64,000 nucleotides of DNA. Source: Sphingobacterium sp. CZ-2 (GTDB lineage: Bacteria > Bacteroidota > Bacteroidia > Sphingobacteriales > Sphingobacteriaceae). Below the pieces are notes generated by a model, which made no database searches, was not told where the DNA came from, and was given only the letters and a program-made list of their open reading frames with translations. The stretch covers positions 1,178,001-1,242,000 of the forward strand of contig NZ_CP038159.1 in assembly GCF_004526235.1 (NCBI RefSeq). The letters run 5' to 3'. The position numbers and the translations under genes were made by a program. This document shows positions 1-9,373 of this stretch, one piece after another (position 1 is the stretch's first letter; each line of letters opens with the position of its first letter).

Positions 1-9
1 TCCCAAACC

Positions 10-516
10 ATGAAAAAAACGGAGCTCTTTATTTTTGCGATCAAAATCATTGGAATCATCCTCTTCTTATGGAGTATCAATTCCCTCAAGGAATTAAGCA
101 TGTTCTTTTTTACCATACAAATGGCAAGAGAAACAGTAGTCATTTTGCCTTCATTAATAATTTTCCTGCTTATTCAATGGATCCTGGCTTATTTTCTACT
201 TTTCAGAACAGAAATAATCATTAATCTATTAAAATTAAAGGATGAAAATCAACAAGAAATCCTTCAAAACAGCCAATTCAATTATGAAAAGATATTTCAG
301 ATCGCTTTGCTTATTCTTGGACTTGCCATCATCATCCTAAATATTCCAGATTTTATTTTGTCTGTAATAAAAAACATGCTTCTCCTTCGGAAGGATGAAC
401 CTTATCAAAAATTCCTATGGAATAATTTCGATATACATGGGCTTAAAATAATCCTGGGTGTCCTTTTAATCTTTAATAGTAAAAAAATTAGTAATTATTC
501 AAAGCTTAATACATAG
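10..516 (+). CDS. Small polytopic membrane protein, unknown function
   Basis: This is a 168-residue protein with about four hydrophobic segments (roughly residues 10-30, 44-68, 94-114 and 144-160), so it is an inner-membrane protein. The loop around residues 75-90 is polar and rich in Glu, Gln and Asn. I recognise no family motif. The start is the ATG nine bases into the window, so an upstream partner or promoter cannot be judged. The next gene follows after a 71-base AT-rich gap in the same direction, and its product is exported. It may be a two-gene unit, but nothing ties the functions together. Confidence 0.7.
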   Translation: MKKTELFIFAIKIIGIILFLWSINSLKELSMFFFTIQMARETVVILPSLIIFLLIQWILAYFLLFRTEIIINLLKLKDENQQEILQNSQFNYEKIFQIALLILGLAIIILNIPDFILSVIKNMLLLRKDEPYQKFLWNNFDIHGLKIILGVLLIFNSKKISNYSKLNT

Positions 517-587
517 TTTAAATAAAAGAGCAGGTAAATTTAAAAGATTATATTATTTTTAAATCAATATCAAATTTACCTGATCAA

Positions 588-1559
588 ATGAAAAAACTTA
601 AAATTAGCGCTATTCTACTTTTTACCATCCTTTTAAATACCCAAATGGCTTCTGCCCAATTCGGGGATTTATTGAATAAAGCAGGAAAAGCTGTTACCTC
701 CAAAGGTGCACAGGCATTAGGGCTTGATAAAATTTTAAAGGAACCCGAAGCCATTAGCACCAGCTTTGACGATGTGGATCAAGAAGGCAAAGAAATGCCA
801 GAGTTTGAAAGTAGTGCCAAATACTTGCCATTTTCAACATTGGCAAAAAATGGCGATGATGGCTATGTCCTGCAATCTGGACATTTTGAAATGATCAACA
901 AAAGCTATTGCCTAAAAGCAGGAACCTACGCTCCGTCTGCTGGGGATGGATATATGTATGCGCCTATACTTGGTAAGAAAAAGGATATTGTAACCGCTAT
1001 CCTCAAAAGTGCAGAGAAACATCCTGAAGTGCAACAAACGGATATTCAAATGCTTCTTTGGACCATTATTGCCAAAACAAAGTTCATTGATTACAGTGGA
1101 CCGGTAAAAGAAACTGCATTACGTCTATTGACTGCAAAACAGATCCTGCAATTGGAAGGCGGTGCCTTGGGCATCCTCCCAATTGACGTCATGGCGAAAG
1201 CCAAATCGAGCATGCCACCTGCTATCCAAAAGATTTTCGAAGCTGAAAACAACATCCGCCAATTGGTTTCCTCCGGAAATTACACCTATGCCGAGTTCGA
1301 AAAATATGCGATCATGGCAGGAATGGCGCCAGTAAGAGCAGATATTCCGAGTGGAATCTGGACCTTACATCCCGATGGATATTATATCCGATATTACCCT
1401 TCAGGATATTCGCAAACCAAAGTGCAAATCTATGTTCCGGAAACATTAATTAAAGATAGAGGATCAAAAAAATTGATCTATGATGCAACGGATGATATTG
1501 CTTGCCCTGCAAATACAGGCTCCCAAAGACTAGCCCAAACCAATGAACCGATTAAATAA
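588..1559 (+). CDS. Secreted protein of unknown function
   Basis: This 323-residue protein has a clear signal peptide: a Lys-rich start, a hydrophobic stretch at about residues 7-20, and cleavage after the ASA at about residue 23 (mature end QFGDLL). The mature protein begins with an amphipathic, Gly/Ala/Lys-rich segment and continues as a soluble alpha/beta-like domain with no catalytic motif I know. Two cysteines in the mature part (about residues 107 and 304) could form a disulfide. The stop codon lies inside a perfect 13-bp inverted repeat, which probably ends the transcript. It is probably periplasmic or surface exposed. I cannot assign a function. Confidence 0.75.
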   Translation: MKKLKISAILLFTILLNTQMASAQFGDLLNKAGKAVTSKGAQALGLDKILKEPEAISTSFDDVDQEGKEMPEFESSAKYLPFSTLAKNGDDGYVLQSGHFEMINKSYCLKAGTYAPSAGDGYMYAPILGKKKDIVTAILKSAEKHPEVQQTDIQMLLWTIIAKTKFIDYSGPVKETALRLLTAKQILQLEGGALGILPIDVMAKAKSSMPPAIQKIFEAENNIRQLVSSGNYTYAEFEKYAIMAGMAPVRADIPSGIWTLHPDGYYIRYYPSGYSQTKVQIYVPETLIKDRGSKKLIYDATDDIACPANTGSQRLAQTNEPIK

Positions 1560-1569
1560 TCGGTTCATT
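1542..1569 (+). terminator. Inverted repeat spanning the stop codon, possible terminator
   Basis: The arms 1542-1554 and 1557-1569 are a perfect 13-bp inverted repeat (AATGAACCGATTA and its complement) with a two-base spacer, overlapping the end of the preceding gene. The downstream U-tract is weak, so this could be a terminator or only an RNA-stabilising 3' hairpin. Confidence 0.5.
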
Positions 1570-1665
1570 AGTTCCATTTCCATACCGAAGAACTTAAAAA
1601 TAAGATAATTAAACCCATAAACACTTCCTTAATCATTTGTTAATCTTATTTTAAAGCTGTTTCTT

Positions 1666-1673
1666 TACTTTTG
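1666..1673 (+). promoter_or_regulatory. Likely -7 element of the phosphoesterase gene
   Basis: TACTTTTG fits the Bacteroidota -7 consensus TAnnTTTG and lies 28 bases before the ATG at 1702. No good -33 TTG is visible at the expected spacing, so this is a motif-only call. Confidence 0.4.
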
Positions 1674-1701
1674 AAAGAAATAAAAATATAATATAAGATA
1701 A

Positions 1702-3264
1702 ATGAAAAATTTATATTGGTCATTAATCGCCTGTATGATGACCGGATCGGTCTTCGCACAAGACCTAGCCAAAGGAACCGTATTTAACGACTTAAATGGA
1801 AATGGAAAACAAGACCGTAGAGAAAATGGGATTGAAGGTGTTGCCATCAGTAATGGAAAAGATGTTGTACTAACCAACAACAAAGGGAAATATGAAATCC
1901 CTGTCCAAAACGACAACATCATTTTTGTCATCAAACCTACCGGTTATGAATTGCCTGTTGATCAGGACAACCACCCAAAATTCTATTACATCCACAAGCC
2001 TAATGGATCACCACAATTGAAATATCAAGGTGTTGCTCCAACTGGTCCATTACCCAAATCGATCGACTTCGCCTTAAAAGCTAAACCGGAATCCAATCAA
2101 TTTTCGGCATTCGTATTCGGAGACCCTCAAGCGTATACTGAAGAAGAAATCCAATACTTCAGCAAAGGCTTGATCGATGAGGCAAAAGAAAGAAAAGGTC
2201 CTTTGTTTGGTATCAGTTTAGGGGATTTAGTAGGTGATAATCTAACCTTACACTCTTCTTATAAAACAGCAGTTGGCAAAATGGGACTTCCATGGTTCAA
2301 TGTGATGGGAAACCATGACATGAATTATGATGTGACTCAAGATTCCTTAGCTGATGAAGGTTTCGAACGTACTTTCGGTCCTAATAATTATTCATTCAAT
2401 GTTGGAAATGCACACTTCATCATTTTGGATAATATCATTTATCCACATCCGGAGACAGGAAAGAGCTACCAAGGTGGTTTGAGAGCCGATCAGTTGGAAT
2501 TCATTGCAAACGATTTGAAATTTGTTCCGAAGGATAAGTTGATCGTACTTGCTTTCCATATCCCATTGAACCCTGAAAACAACAAATCCTTCCGTAAAAA
2601 AGACAGAAAAAGATTGTTTGAGCTATTGAAAGATTACCCAAACACCCTTTCTCTTTCGGCACATACCCATTATCAGCAGCAGAACTTCTACACCCAGGAA
2701 CACGATTGGTTGGGTGCAAAACCTCATCATGAATATAATGTGGGAACAACTTCTGGCGACTGGTACTCTGGTCAGATGAATGAAAAAGGTGTCCCTGCGT
2801 CTACGATGCGTGATGGTACGCCTAAAGGTTATGCCATCTTGAATATCGATGGAAACCAATATAACTTCGATTATAAAGTAGCTGGAAAAGCAGATGATTA
2901 TACCATTGGTCTATTTGGCCCTTCGGTAGTCAAAGAGAAATATGCTGGCCGTTATCATGTCTATGCCAACTTCTTCCTAGGGTCGGCAACAGATAAGGTT
3001 ACTTACCGTATCGATCAAGGAGAATGGAAAAACATGGAAAAAACAGAAGGTTTCGATCCTGCCTACATGAAGGAATTATTAGCCTATGATGGTGCAAATT
3101 CATTGATCCAAGGCCGCAGACCTAGCGATCCTTCCAATTCAGCACACGTGTGGCGATTGAAACTTCCAAAATTAAAAGCCGGTAAACATTCTATTGAAAT
3201 CCAAGCCGTAGATATGTTCGGAAGAACGCATAATGCAACAAAAGAAATTGATGTAATCAACTAA
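1702..3264 (+). CDS. Calcineurin-like metallophosphoesterase, secreted
   Basis: This 520-residue protein has a signal peptide ending at about residue 19 (VFAQ). The N-terminal domain (20-115) resembles the SdrD/SpaA-like beta domain that precedes such phosphoesterases in Bacteroidota (MetallophosN type). The catalytic domain carries the dimetal motifs in order: GDPQ at 140, GDLVGD at 174, GNHD at 203, a His in HIPL at 286, and the SAHTH histidines at 319-323. A C-terminal beta domain (about 380-520, MetallophosC type) completes the usual architecture, so the gene looks intact. It presumably hydrolyses a phosphoester in the periplasm or at the surface. The substrate cannot be read from sequence. 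A strong terminator follows the stop. Confidence 0.92.
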   Translation: MKNLYWSLIACMMTGSVFAQDLAKGTVFNDLNGNGKQDRRENGIEGVAISNGKDVVLTNNKGKYEIPVQNDNIIFVIKPTGYELPVDQDNHPKFYYIHKPNGSPQLKYQGVAPTGPLPKSIDFALKAKPESNQFSAFVFGDPQAYTEEEIQYFSKGLIDEAKERKGPLFGISLGDLVGDNLTLHSSYKTAVGKMGLPWFNVMGNHDMNYDVTQDSLADEGFERTFGPNNYSFNVGNAHFIILDNIIYPHPETGKSYQGGLRADQLEFIANDLKFVPKDKLIVLAFHIPLNPENNKSFRKKDRKRLFELLKDYPNTLSLSAHTHYQQQNFYTQEHDWLGAKPHHEYNVGTTSGDWYSGQMNEKGVPASTMRDGTPKGYAILNIDGNQYNFDYKVAGKADDYTIGLFGPSVVKEKYAGRYHVYANFFLGSATDKVTYRIDQGEWKNMEKTEGFDPAYMKELLAYDGANSLIQGRRPSDPSNSAHVWRLKLPKLKAGKHSIEIQAVDMFGRTHNATKEIDVIN

Positions 3265-3279
3265 ACAACCGAACCTCAA

Positions 3280-3319
3280 GGTAAAGCCCGACAACTCTTT
3301 GTCGGGCTTTACCTTTTTT
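3280..3319 (+). terminator. Rho-independent terminator
   Basis: A perfect 15-bp stem (3280-3294 with 3299-3313, GC-rich core GCCCGACAA) with a 4-base loop is followed by six T. It closes the phosphoesterase transcription unit before the next promoter. Confidence 0.9.
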
Positions 3320-3378
3320 AATATATGGGTATTTCATTATAAAAACTTAATTTCGTCTGCATAAAATTTTCAAAAAGA

Positions 3379-5553
3379 ATGAAAAAACTCTTGTTATTGC
3401 TCCTTTTGAGTTCAAGCTACGCTTATGGACAAAGGAATTTAACTATTGACGAAACAGTATTTGGCCCTGGAAAATTCGCTGCAAAAAGCCTTCCTGCCGC
3501 AAAATGGATCAAAAATACGGATGCCTTTTCCAGCTTGGACAGCACCTACCAGAACTTGGTTTCTTTCGATGTAAAGAACAATTGGAAACCGCAGCAGATC
3601 GCTAGCCTATCCGATCTACAATCGGCCATTAAAACCGTACTCCCTAATGAAAAAATAAACCTTCGTAATTTCCCAACCAGCTACCAATGGGAAGACAACA
3701 AAAGGATCTCCTTCCAAGTTGCTGGGGAAAACAACACCTATGGTTTGGTTTACGATCTAGCTACCAAAACCGCGCAGGTCAAAAACACCTTGCCTAAGGA
3801 ACGTGAAGGAGAAGAAATCGGATCATTAAATACACAATCAGCTTATTTGGTTGGTAATAACATCGAAATCAACCAAGCTGATGGCCAGAAGTTGCAGGTA
3901 ACCCAAGATACCATCGATGGCATTGTCAATGGAACTTCGGTGATCCATAGAAATGAATTTGGGATCGATAAGGGTATGTGGTGGTCTGCGGATAATAAAA
4001 AGTTATTGTATTATCGCAAAGACGAAACCATGGTGAGCAATTATCCATTGCCACAATGGGATACCCGGGTAGCTAGCATCAAAGATATCCGTTATCCAAT
4101 GGCAGGTATGAAAAGTGAGGAAGTTGTCCTAAAAATCTATGACACCGAGACGAAACAGACCATCACTTTACAGACTGGGGAACCGAAGGAACAATACCTG
4201 ACGATAGTAACCTGGGATCCTACCGGGGAATTCGTGTTTGTTGGTGTCCTCAACCGTGGTCAGGACCATTTAAAACTGAATAAATACAAAGCCTCTACAG
4301 GCGAGTTCGTTCAAACTTTGTTTGAAGAAAAATCAGACTCTTGGGTTGAACCTCAACATGCATTGGCATTCTTACCGAATAATCCTAAACAATTCATCTA
4401 TCAAACGGATAAGGATGGATATAACCAACTTTATCTATATGATACTTCCGGAAAATTGATCCGCCAATTAGGCTATAAGGATGTATTGGTGACCAATTTC
4501 CAAGGCTTTGATGAGAAAGGTTCGAAAGCCTATTATATTGGTGCTACCAACAATGGTATGGAGCGTCATCTTTTTGAAGTTGAATTAAAGAATGGAAAAA
4601 CTACCCAACTGACCAAAACCAATGGGGTACACAATTCCAGCATTAGTAACAGTGGTAAATATGTATTGGATCAGTACAGCAATCTGAACACTCCAAACAT
4701 CGTTCAGGTCATTGCAACGAAAGACGGCAAAGCAACGCCTATATTGCATGCTACGAATCCTTTTACGGGCAAAATCAACCTTCCTAAAATCGAATTTAAA
4801 TCATTCGTATCGGCAGATGGTAAAACACCTTTGAATGCCCGCATAACTTATCCGACCAATTTTGATCCAAACAAAAAATACCCGGTCATGGTGTACCTAT
4901 ATGGTGGGTCACACGCTCAAATGGTAACCGATAGATGGTTAGGAGGATTAGGCTACTTCGATATGTACATGGCACAAAATGGTTACATCGTATTCACCTT
5001 AGACAACCGTGGCTCGGATGCTCGTGGCCGTGATTTCACACGAGTAACCCACCGCAACCTGGGTGAAGCCGAAATGGCCGATCAATTAGTGGGCATTGAC
5101 TACCTAAAATCGCAACCATATGTTGATGCAGCTAATATGGGAATCTTTGGCTGGAGTTATGGCGGATTCATGACAAGCTCCTTAATGACGAAGCATAATG
5201 ATATTTTCAAGGCTGCTGTGGCCGGTGGGCCGGTTATGGACTGGAAATTCTATGAAGTGATGTATGGTGAACGTTATATGGATACCCCAGAAGAAAATCC
5301 GGAAGGCTATGAAAAGACCTCTCTATTGAACAAAGCCGATAAACTGAAAGGGAACCTACTGATCATCCATGGAGCGCAGGATCCGGTGGTGGTACAACAA
5401 CACAGTATGGAGTTTATCCAAAAATGTATTGAAGCCGGTAAACAAGTAGATTATTTCTTATACCCTACCCATGAACACAATGTTTCAGGCAAGGATAGGA
5501 TTCATATGTACGATAAAATCGCTAAATACTTTGATAATTACCTAAAAAAATAG
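3379..5553 (+). CDS. Dipeptidyl peptidase IV family serine peptidase (S9B)
   Basis: This 724-residue exported protein has a signal peptide with its hydrophobic core at about 4-15 and cleavage near residue 17. Residues about 90-450 form the DPP-IV beta-propeller, and residues 490-724 form the alpha/beta hydrolase. The catalytic triad is visible: Ser593 in GWSYGG, Asp668 in GAQDPVV, and His700 in THEHNVS. The family removes Xaa-Pro (or Xaa-Ala) dipeptides from peptide N-termini in the periplasm. That fits the three POT di/tripeptide transporters and the second S9 peptidase in this window. TAATTTCG at 3348-3355 is a plausible -7 element. The full length and intact triad give high confidence in the class. 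Exact specificity is inferred. Confidence 0.95.
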   Translation: MKKLLLLLLLSSSYAYGQRNLTIDETVFGPGKFAAKSLPAAKWIKNTDAFSSLDSTYQNLVSFDVKNNWKPQQIASLSDLQSAIKTVLPNEKINLRNFPTSYQWEDNKRISFQVAGENNTYGLVYDLATKTAQVKNTLPKEREGEEIGSLNTQSAYLVGNNIEINQADGQKLQVTQDTIDGIVNGTSVIHRNEFGIDKGMWWSADNKKLLYYRKDETMVSNYPLPQWDTRVASIKDIRYPMAGMKSEEVVLKIYDTETKQTITLQTGEPKEQYLTIVTWDPTGEFVFVGVLNRGQDHLKLNKYKASTGEFVQTLFEEKSDSWVEPQHALAFLPNNPKQFIYQTDKDGYNQLYLYDTSGKLIRQLGYKDVLVTNFQGFDEKGSKAYYIGATNNGMERHLFEVELKNGKTTQLTKTNGVHNSSISNSGKYVLDQYSNLNTPNIVQVIATKDGKATPILHATNPFTGKINLPKIEFKSFVSADGKTPLNARITYPTNFDPNKKYPVMVYLYGGSHAQMVTDRWLGGLGYFDMYMAQNGYIVFTLDNRGSDARGRDFTRVTHRNLGEAEMADQLVGIDYLKSQPYVDAANMGIFGWSYGGFMTSSLMTKHNDIFKAAVAGGPVMDWKFYEVMYGERYMDTPEENPEGYEKTSLLNKADKLKGNLLIIHGAQDPVVVQQHSMEFIQKCIEAGKQVDYFLYPTHEHNVSGKDRIHMYDKIAKYFDNYLKK

Positions 5554-5586
5554 GGCTAAGGAGTCAATTGAGTCAATAAACCTATT

Positions 5587-5620
5587 AACGCATAACCAGA
5601 TGGTTATGCGTTATTTTTTT
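5587..5620 (+). terminator. Rho-independent terminator after the DPP IV gene
   Basis: The arms 5587-5598 and 5601-5612 (AACGCATAACCA and complement) form a 10-12 bp stem, followed by a run of seven T. It lies 33 bases after the stop codon. Confidence 0.88.
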
Positions 5621-5728
5621 ACCATGATAAAAGAACAATTCCAAGTATAAACTGTTCATTCTATAGAGATAGGTCATTAAATTACTGGCGGACTCTTAGA
5701 ATTCTATAGAGGATTTAAACAAAATATT

Positions 5729-6073
5729 ATGATACAGACAAAATACCAGGAATGCATAGAAGCATGCAACGAATGCGTGGTGATGTGTAATCAATGTGCA
5801 ATGGCATGTTTGAATGAGGAAAATGTGGAGCATTTAAGAAAATGTATTCAATTGAATTTGGAATGTGTAGCTATTTGTGAAGCATCCGTAACGAGCATGA
5901 GTTTGGATGGCAAGTTCAGCAAAGATATTTGTACACTATGTGCTGAAATATGTGATGCATGTGCGGAGGAATGTGAGAAACATGCTTCCATGGGAATGGA
6001 CCATTGTAAGGAATGTGCGGAAGCATGTAGGAAATGTGCAGATGCATGTAGACAAATGATGAATGCAGCCTAA
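5729..6073 (+). CDS. Cys-rich four-helix-bundle copper-storage-like protein
   Basis: This 114-residue protein has 19 cysteines, mostly spaced CxxC or CxxxC along predicted helices (9, 13, 16, 20, 23, 27; 39, 46, 50; 68, 71, 75, 78, 82; 93, 96, 100, 103, 107). This is the pattern of the DUF326 / Csp four-helix-bundle proteins, whose inward-facing Cys residues bind many Cu(I) ions. There is no signal peptide, so it is of the cytosolic (Csp3-like) type. Alternative metal storage, or the old ferredoxin annotation, is less likely. It stands alone between two terminators, and no copper ATPase or CueR-like regulator is adjacent. Confidence 0.88.
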   Translation: MIQTKYQECIEACNECVVMCNQCAMACLNEENVEHLRKCIQLNLECVAICEASVTSMSLDGKFSKDICTLCAEICDACAEECEKHASMGMDHCKECAEACRKCADACRQMMNAA

Positions 6074-6090
6074 TCAGGCTGCATTTCTTT
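6063..6090 (+). terminator. Terminator overlapping the end of the Cys-rich gene
   Basis: The arms 6063-6071 and 6076-6084 (ATGCAGCCT and complement) with an AATC loop are followed by TTCTTT. The hairpin includes the last codons and the stop. It separates the plus-strand gene from the convergent MutS-like gene. Confidence 0.75.
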
Positions 6091-7435
6091 ATGAAATTTC
6101 TGGTGCTTTTGGATCCTTCAATTTATCGATGGATTCGAAAGCACCACTTTTTTTGAGCAACCACATGCCTAACTTTTCTTCCGCAATACCAGGAACGATC
6201 TTATAGGTGAAAATAGGCAAGCCCTCAGGGTCACTTTCGATATTCATCTTAAAGAAATCCACCGTATTTATTTTCTTCAATTCTTCCGATAGTTCAGTGA
6301 TGTGGGAAGATACAATCACAAATGGCCCATCCACTTCTGCCAGGTTCTTCATGACCTTCAGAATCGCATTGGAAGCATCGCTATGATTGGTTCCCTTGAA
6401 AAGCTCATCCAATATCATCAACGCATTGGAATGTGGTTCCAATTGATCCACGATATCCTTCAAACGCATGGCTTCCACATAAAAATGGCTATAGCCCATT
6501 TCCAGGTTATCCTGCAGATTGATACTGGTAAATAAACCGTCAATAAGATCGGTCTTTATCTGATCTGCGGGGACTGGAAAACCAATATGGGTGAGGTATA
6601 AGGCAGAGGATATAGTTTTGATGATAGAGGATTTCCCGGCCATATTTGCCCCAGTCAGGAACCATAACTTTTTATCCTTCGAAATTTTTAGATCGTTTTT
6701 TACAGGCGATTTATGGAAAATGTGATAAACACCTTCCATATAAATCTCTCCCGTTTGGTTTTTGGGATATACTTCGGGATAGCAGAATGATCTTGCTTCC
6801 GAAACTTTAGCGACAGCGAAATAGGCATCTATTTCATAGAAAAAACTGATAGCTCTCTTTATTCTGCTGGAAAGTTCGAAACGGATCAATCGATCGAATT
6901 TATCGATATTGAAAATATTGATTTTGATCTTTTCGGGATCTCTGGGTTTACCATCAAAAATCCTCGCTAAACAGGAATCAATGGTATCGATCATTTCTTT
7001 CAGATCCTCATCGGGGGTATGGTCATAGATCTTTTGATAGAACTTCTGGGAGTCCATCAGGAAATCACAGACCTCAAAAATATTTCGTTTTTTATAGTAA
7101 TATGCGGGTGTCCGGATGCCAAAGATATCCATGAGACCGTTGGAGGTGCTCCCGCCGGAATGCCTGGTTTTAATAAACTTTTCAATGTCTTTGAGGATGA
7201 CACGGTAGAATGGGAAAACCTCATGGGCTACCGCTTCTAAACGACGTATTTTGGATTGCCTGTTTTTTATGATGTCGATATCCAATACGGGATCGTAGAA
7301 TACGGAAAGGAAGAATTCTTGGCCGCCTTCGGTTATGACAGCCTCTTCGTAAAAACTGAAAATGGTACGATTGCTAAAATCACGTAGTTGGAGATCCCGG
7401 AGGGTCTGTTCATCAATTAAAAACTTCTCGGCCAT
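6089..7435 (-). CDS. MutS-like DNA mismatch-repair-type ATPase, short form
   Basis: This 448-residue protein contains only the MutS lever/clamp-like region (about 100-240) and the ABC-type ATPase domain. Walker A is GANMAGKSS at 262-270, and the Walker B/signature region is DELFKGTNHSDA at 343-354. It lacks the N-terminal mismatch-recognition and connector domains of MutS (about 850 residues), and also the Smr nuclease domain of MutS2. Proteins of this short type are common in Bacteroidota. Their role is not established, so housekeeping mismatch repair should not be assumed. The gene stands alone on the minus strand, and a decayed repeat cluster lies upstream of it. Confidence 0.85.
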   Translation of the reverse strand: MAEKFLIDEQTLRDLQLRDFSNRTIFSFYEEAVITEGGQEFFLSVFYDPVLDIDIIKNRQSKIRRLEAVAHEVFPFYRVILKDIEKFIKTRHSGGSTSNGLMDIFGIRTPAYYYKKRNIFEVCDFLMDSQKFYQKIYDHTPDEDLKEMIDTIDSCLARIFDGKPRDPEKIKINIFNIDKFDRLIRFELSSRIKRAISFFYEIDAYFAVAKVSEARSFCYPEVYPKNQTGEIYMEGVYHIFHKSPVKNDLKISKDKKLWFLTGANMAGKSSIIKTISSALYLTHIGFPVPADQIKTDLIDGLFTSINLQDNLEMGYSHFYVEAMRLKDIVDQLEPHSNALMILDELFKGTNHSDASNAILKVMKNLAEVDGPFVIVSSHITELSEELKKINTVDFFKMNIESDPEGLPIFTYKIVPGIAEEKLGMWLLKKSGAFESIDKLKDPKAPEIS

Positions 7436-7526
7436 AGTGTTAAATATACTAATTTGTATGTTGGTATAATGGATTTAATCTTAGGTATATGAATAAAGAT
7501 TATTTTTTGAGAAATTTCCATAAAAA

Positions 7527-7653
7527 AATGTCATGTTGAGGGGAGTTGAAGGATCTGTGGGATGGTGATCGTACAGATGCTTCGACTGCGCTCAGCATGA
7601 CATTTTTGAAGATTGCTTCGTCGTACCTCCTCGCAATGACAGGGAAACCTCCT
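7527..7653. repeat. Repeat cluster R1: partial composite palindromic element
   Basis: Reading along the plus strand there is a decayed family-B unit (from about 7530), a short spacer, an inverted family-B unit (about 7575-7603, ending CAGCATGACA) and an inverted family-A unit (about 7610-7640, GATTGCTTCG ... CTCGCAATGAC). The left A unit is missing. The cluster lies between two minus-strand genes, downstream of the acyl-CoA dehydrogenase gene. Confidence 0.75.
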
Positions 7654-7714
7654 CGCAATGACGTTTAATCGCAATGACGCTTAATCGCAAGGACGCTTAA
7701 TCGCAAGGGCGGGA
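7654..7714. repeat. 16-bp tandem repeats derived from family A
   Basis: There are four units of CGCAATGACGTTTAAT type with period 16, starting at 7654, 7670, 7686 and 7702. They change gradually towards the acyl-CoA dehydrogenase stop (ATGACG, ATGACG, AGGACG, AGGGCG). It looks like slippage amplification of the end of a family-A repeat unit. Confidence 0.8.
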
Positions 7715-7720
7715 TGAATA

Positions 7721-9223
7721 CTAACCTAGGAAGTTAACCCAGTCGGCGTTGTCGGTATAATCCACCAGAGGATCAGCTTCATTCTTAGCATTCAATTGCC
7801 CTAAGAACATGGTTAGATCCATAAGCATATGCTTTCTGGTGATTTCCACCAAAGCAGGGTTAAACCCTTGCATTTTCAATACAAATTGGAAACTGATCAC
7901 CCTTGCAATCATTCTACCGATCGTCACCAAGTCTCTTTGCTTCAAATTACCCTCTACCGAGAAATCCAATTGCGATTTAAAATAATCCGCACTGATATCC
8001 GCGGATTTATAAGTTTTTAAGAAATTATAAAGATTAGTCTCCTTGCTCTTACGCATCAATTTCAAAATACCTTCTGCAATCTGGCTATACAGCATCTCAT
8101 TCGATCCTTCAAAAATCATGAATGGTCTGCTATCCACCACTGCCCTACCGGCAATATGATCCAAACGATATCCATTTGCCCCGGCCAATTGCAAGCTGAT
8201 CTGAGCAGATTCCTGCATCAAATCGGTAACCAATGCTTTCAAGGTATTAGCTTCTACACTTAAAGTCGCCAAATCATGCTCTATCCCACTCTGTCCAACA
8301 CTATATGCACACATTCCAGAACAAATCGTATATGCCGCTTGAATTCTTGCCACCTGATACTTAACCGCATCAATCTGCAACAATGGGGCGCCGCCTACGA
8401 TCCTTTCTTGACAATGCTGTAAGGTCTCGTCCAATAGACGCTTAATGAAACCCATTCCCATCCCTGGGAATTGCAACCTACTGCGGTGCAACATATCTAA
8501 CATCAATTTGATACCGGTACTTTCAGGAGTCAATTTCTGCTCCTCAGGAACCACCACATCAATTTCATTGATTCCATAAGGAATTGCATATAAACCCAGG
8601 TTATTATAACGATGAACCATTGGAATATGCTCTTCCGGTTTATTATTATCTGTTACAAAGAAATCAATATCCCTTGCCAATTCACCATTCGCGCCAAATT
8701 TTCGTGCTGTAACCAACCAAAAATCAGCTGCACCACTTAATCCCTGCCAATGTTTCTGCCCTTTGATATGGTATGATCCTTCAACCTGCTGATAAGCTGT
8801 CTTCATATTCAAGGCATCACTACCATACGCTTTCTCGGTAATCATTAATCCACCCATCGCATTTTTTTCCAAAAACTGGCTAAAAATCCGCTCCTGTACA
8901 GGAAACTGTCCATATTTCGCTAAAGGCTCCAAGAATAAAGCAATATTGATCCCGAACATCAAGGATAAAGGAAGAGATTCATAAGAAGCAGCAGCAAGAA
9001 CACTTAAACATTCTTTTACGGAAACTCCTCTTCCTCCATGAATTTTTGGAATGGCCACCGCCAAAGGCTTATGCGCCATGATCTTGTTCAAAAACTCCTT
9101 CGGAAGATCACGATTCAAACTTAGTTGATTGATATCGTTATCCTCACGGAATAATTGTTTCAGCTCTTTACTGAAGGTATTGATATAAGTATTAAAATCT
9201 ATTTGTGCTACTACTTCGCTCAT
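7721..9223 (-). CDS. Acyl-CoA dehydrogenase family flavoprotein
   Basis: This 500-residue cytosolic enzyme has the acyl-CoA dehydrogenase fold. The N-terminal helical domain covers about 1-115. The middle beta domain begins with the FAD/substrate-contact segment GGLMITE at about 120. The C-terminal helical domain (about 235-410) contains the family segment FEGSNEML. A further tail of about 90 residues extends beyond a typical 380-residue dehydrogenase. FAD-dependent alpha,beta-dehydrogenation of an acyl-CoA is the expected reaction, but chain length and pathway cannot be told. No electron-transfer flavoprotein or other beta-oxidation gene is adjacent. An AraC regulator lies upstream on the same strand. 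Confidence 0.88.
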   Translation of the reverse strand: MSEVVAQIDFNTYINTFSKELKQLFREDNDINQLSLNRDLPKEFLNKIMAHKPLAVAIPKIHGGRGVSVKECLSVLAAASYESLPLSLMFGINIALFLEPLAKYGQFPVQERIFSQFLEKNAMGGLMITEKAYGSDALNMKTAYQQVEGSYHIKGQKHWQGLSGAADFWLVTARKFGANGELARDIDFFVTDNNKPEEHIPMVHRYNNLGLYAIPYGINEIDVVVPEEQKLTPESTGIKLMLDMLHRSRLQFPGMGMGFIKRLLDETLQHCQERIVGGAPLLQIDAVKYQVARIQAAYTICSGMCAYSVGQSGIEHDLATLSVEANTLKALVTDLMQESAQISLQLAGANGYRLDHIAGRAVVDSRPFMIFEGSNEMLYSQIAEGILKLMRKSKETNLYNFLKTYKSADISADYFKSQLDFSVEGNLKQRDLVTIGRMIARVISFQFVLKMQGFNPALVEITRKHMLMDLTMFLGQLNAKNEADPLVDYTDNADWVNFLG

Positions 9224-9373
9224 TTCCTTTTTCTTTCTTGGTTATTTTCAATGTTGTTAATGCCTGTTTACTAAAAATTTGACAGAAACAAGCAATACAA
9301 AATTAATTAATAAGGAAATGCTATACTATGAGAAATAAGATAATAATTAGGACAAATCGTGCATAACCCAAAT

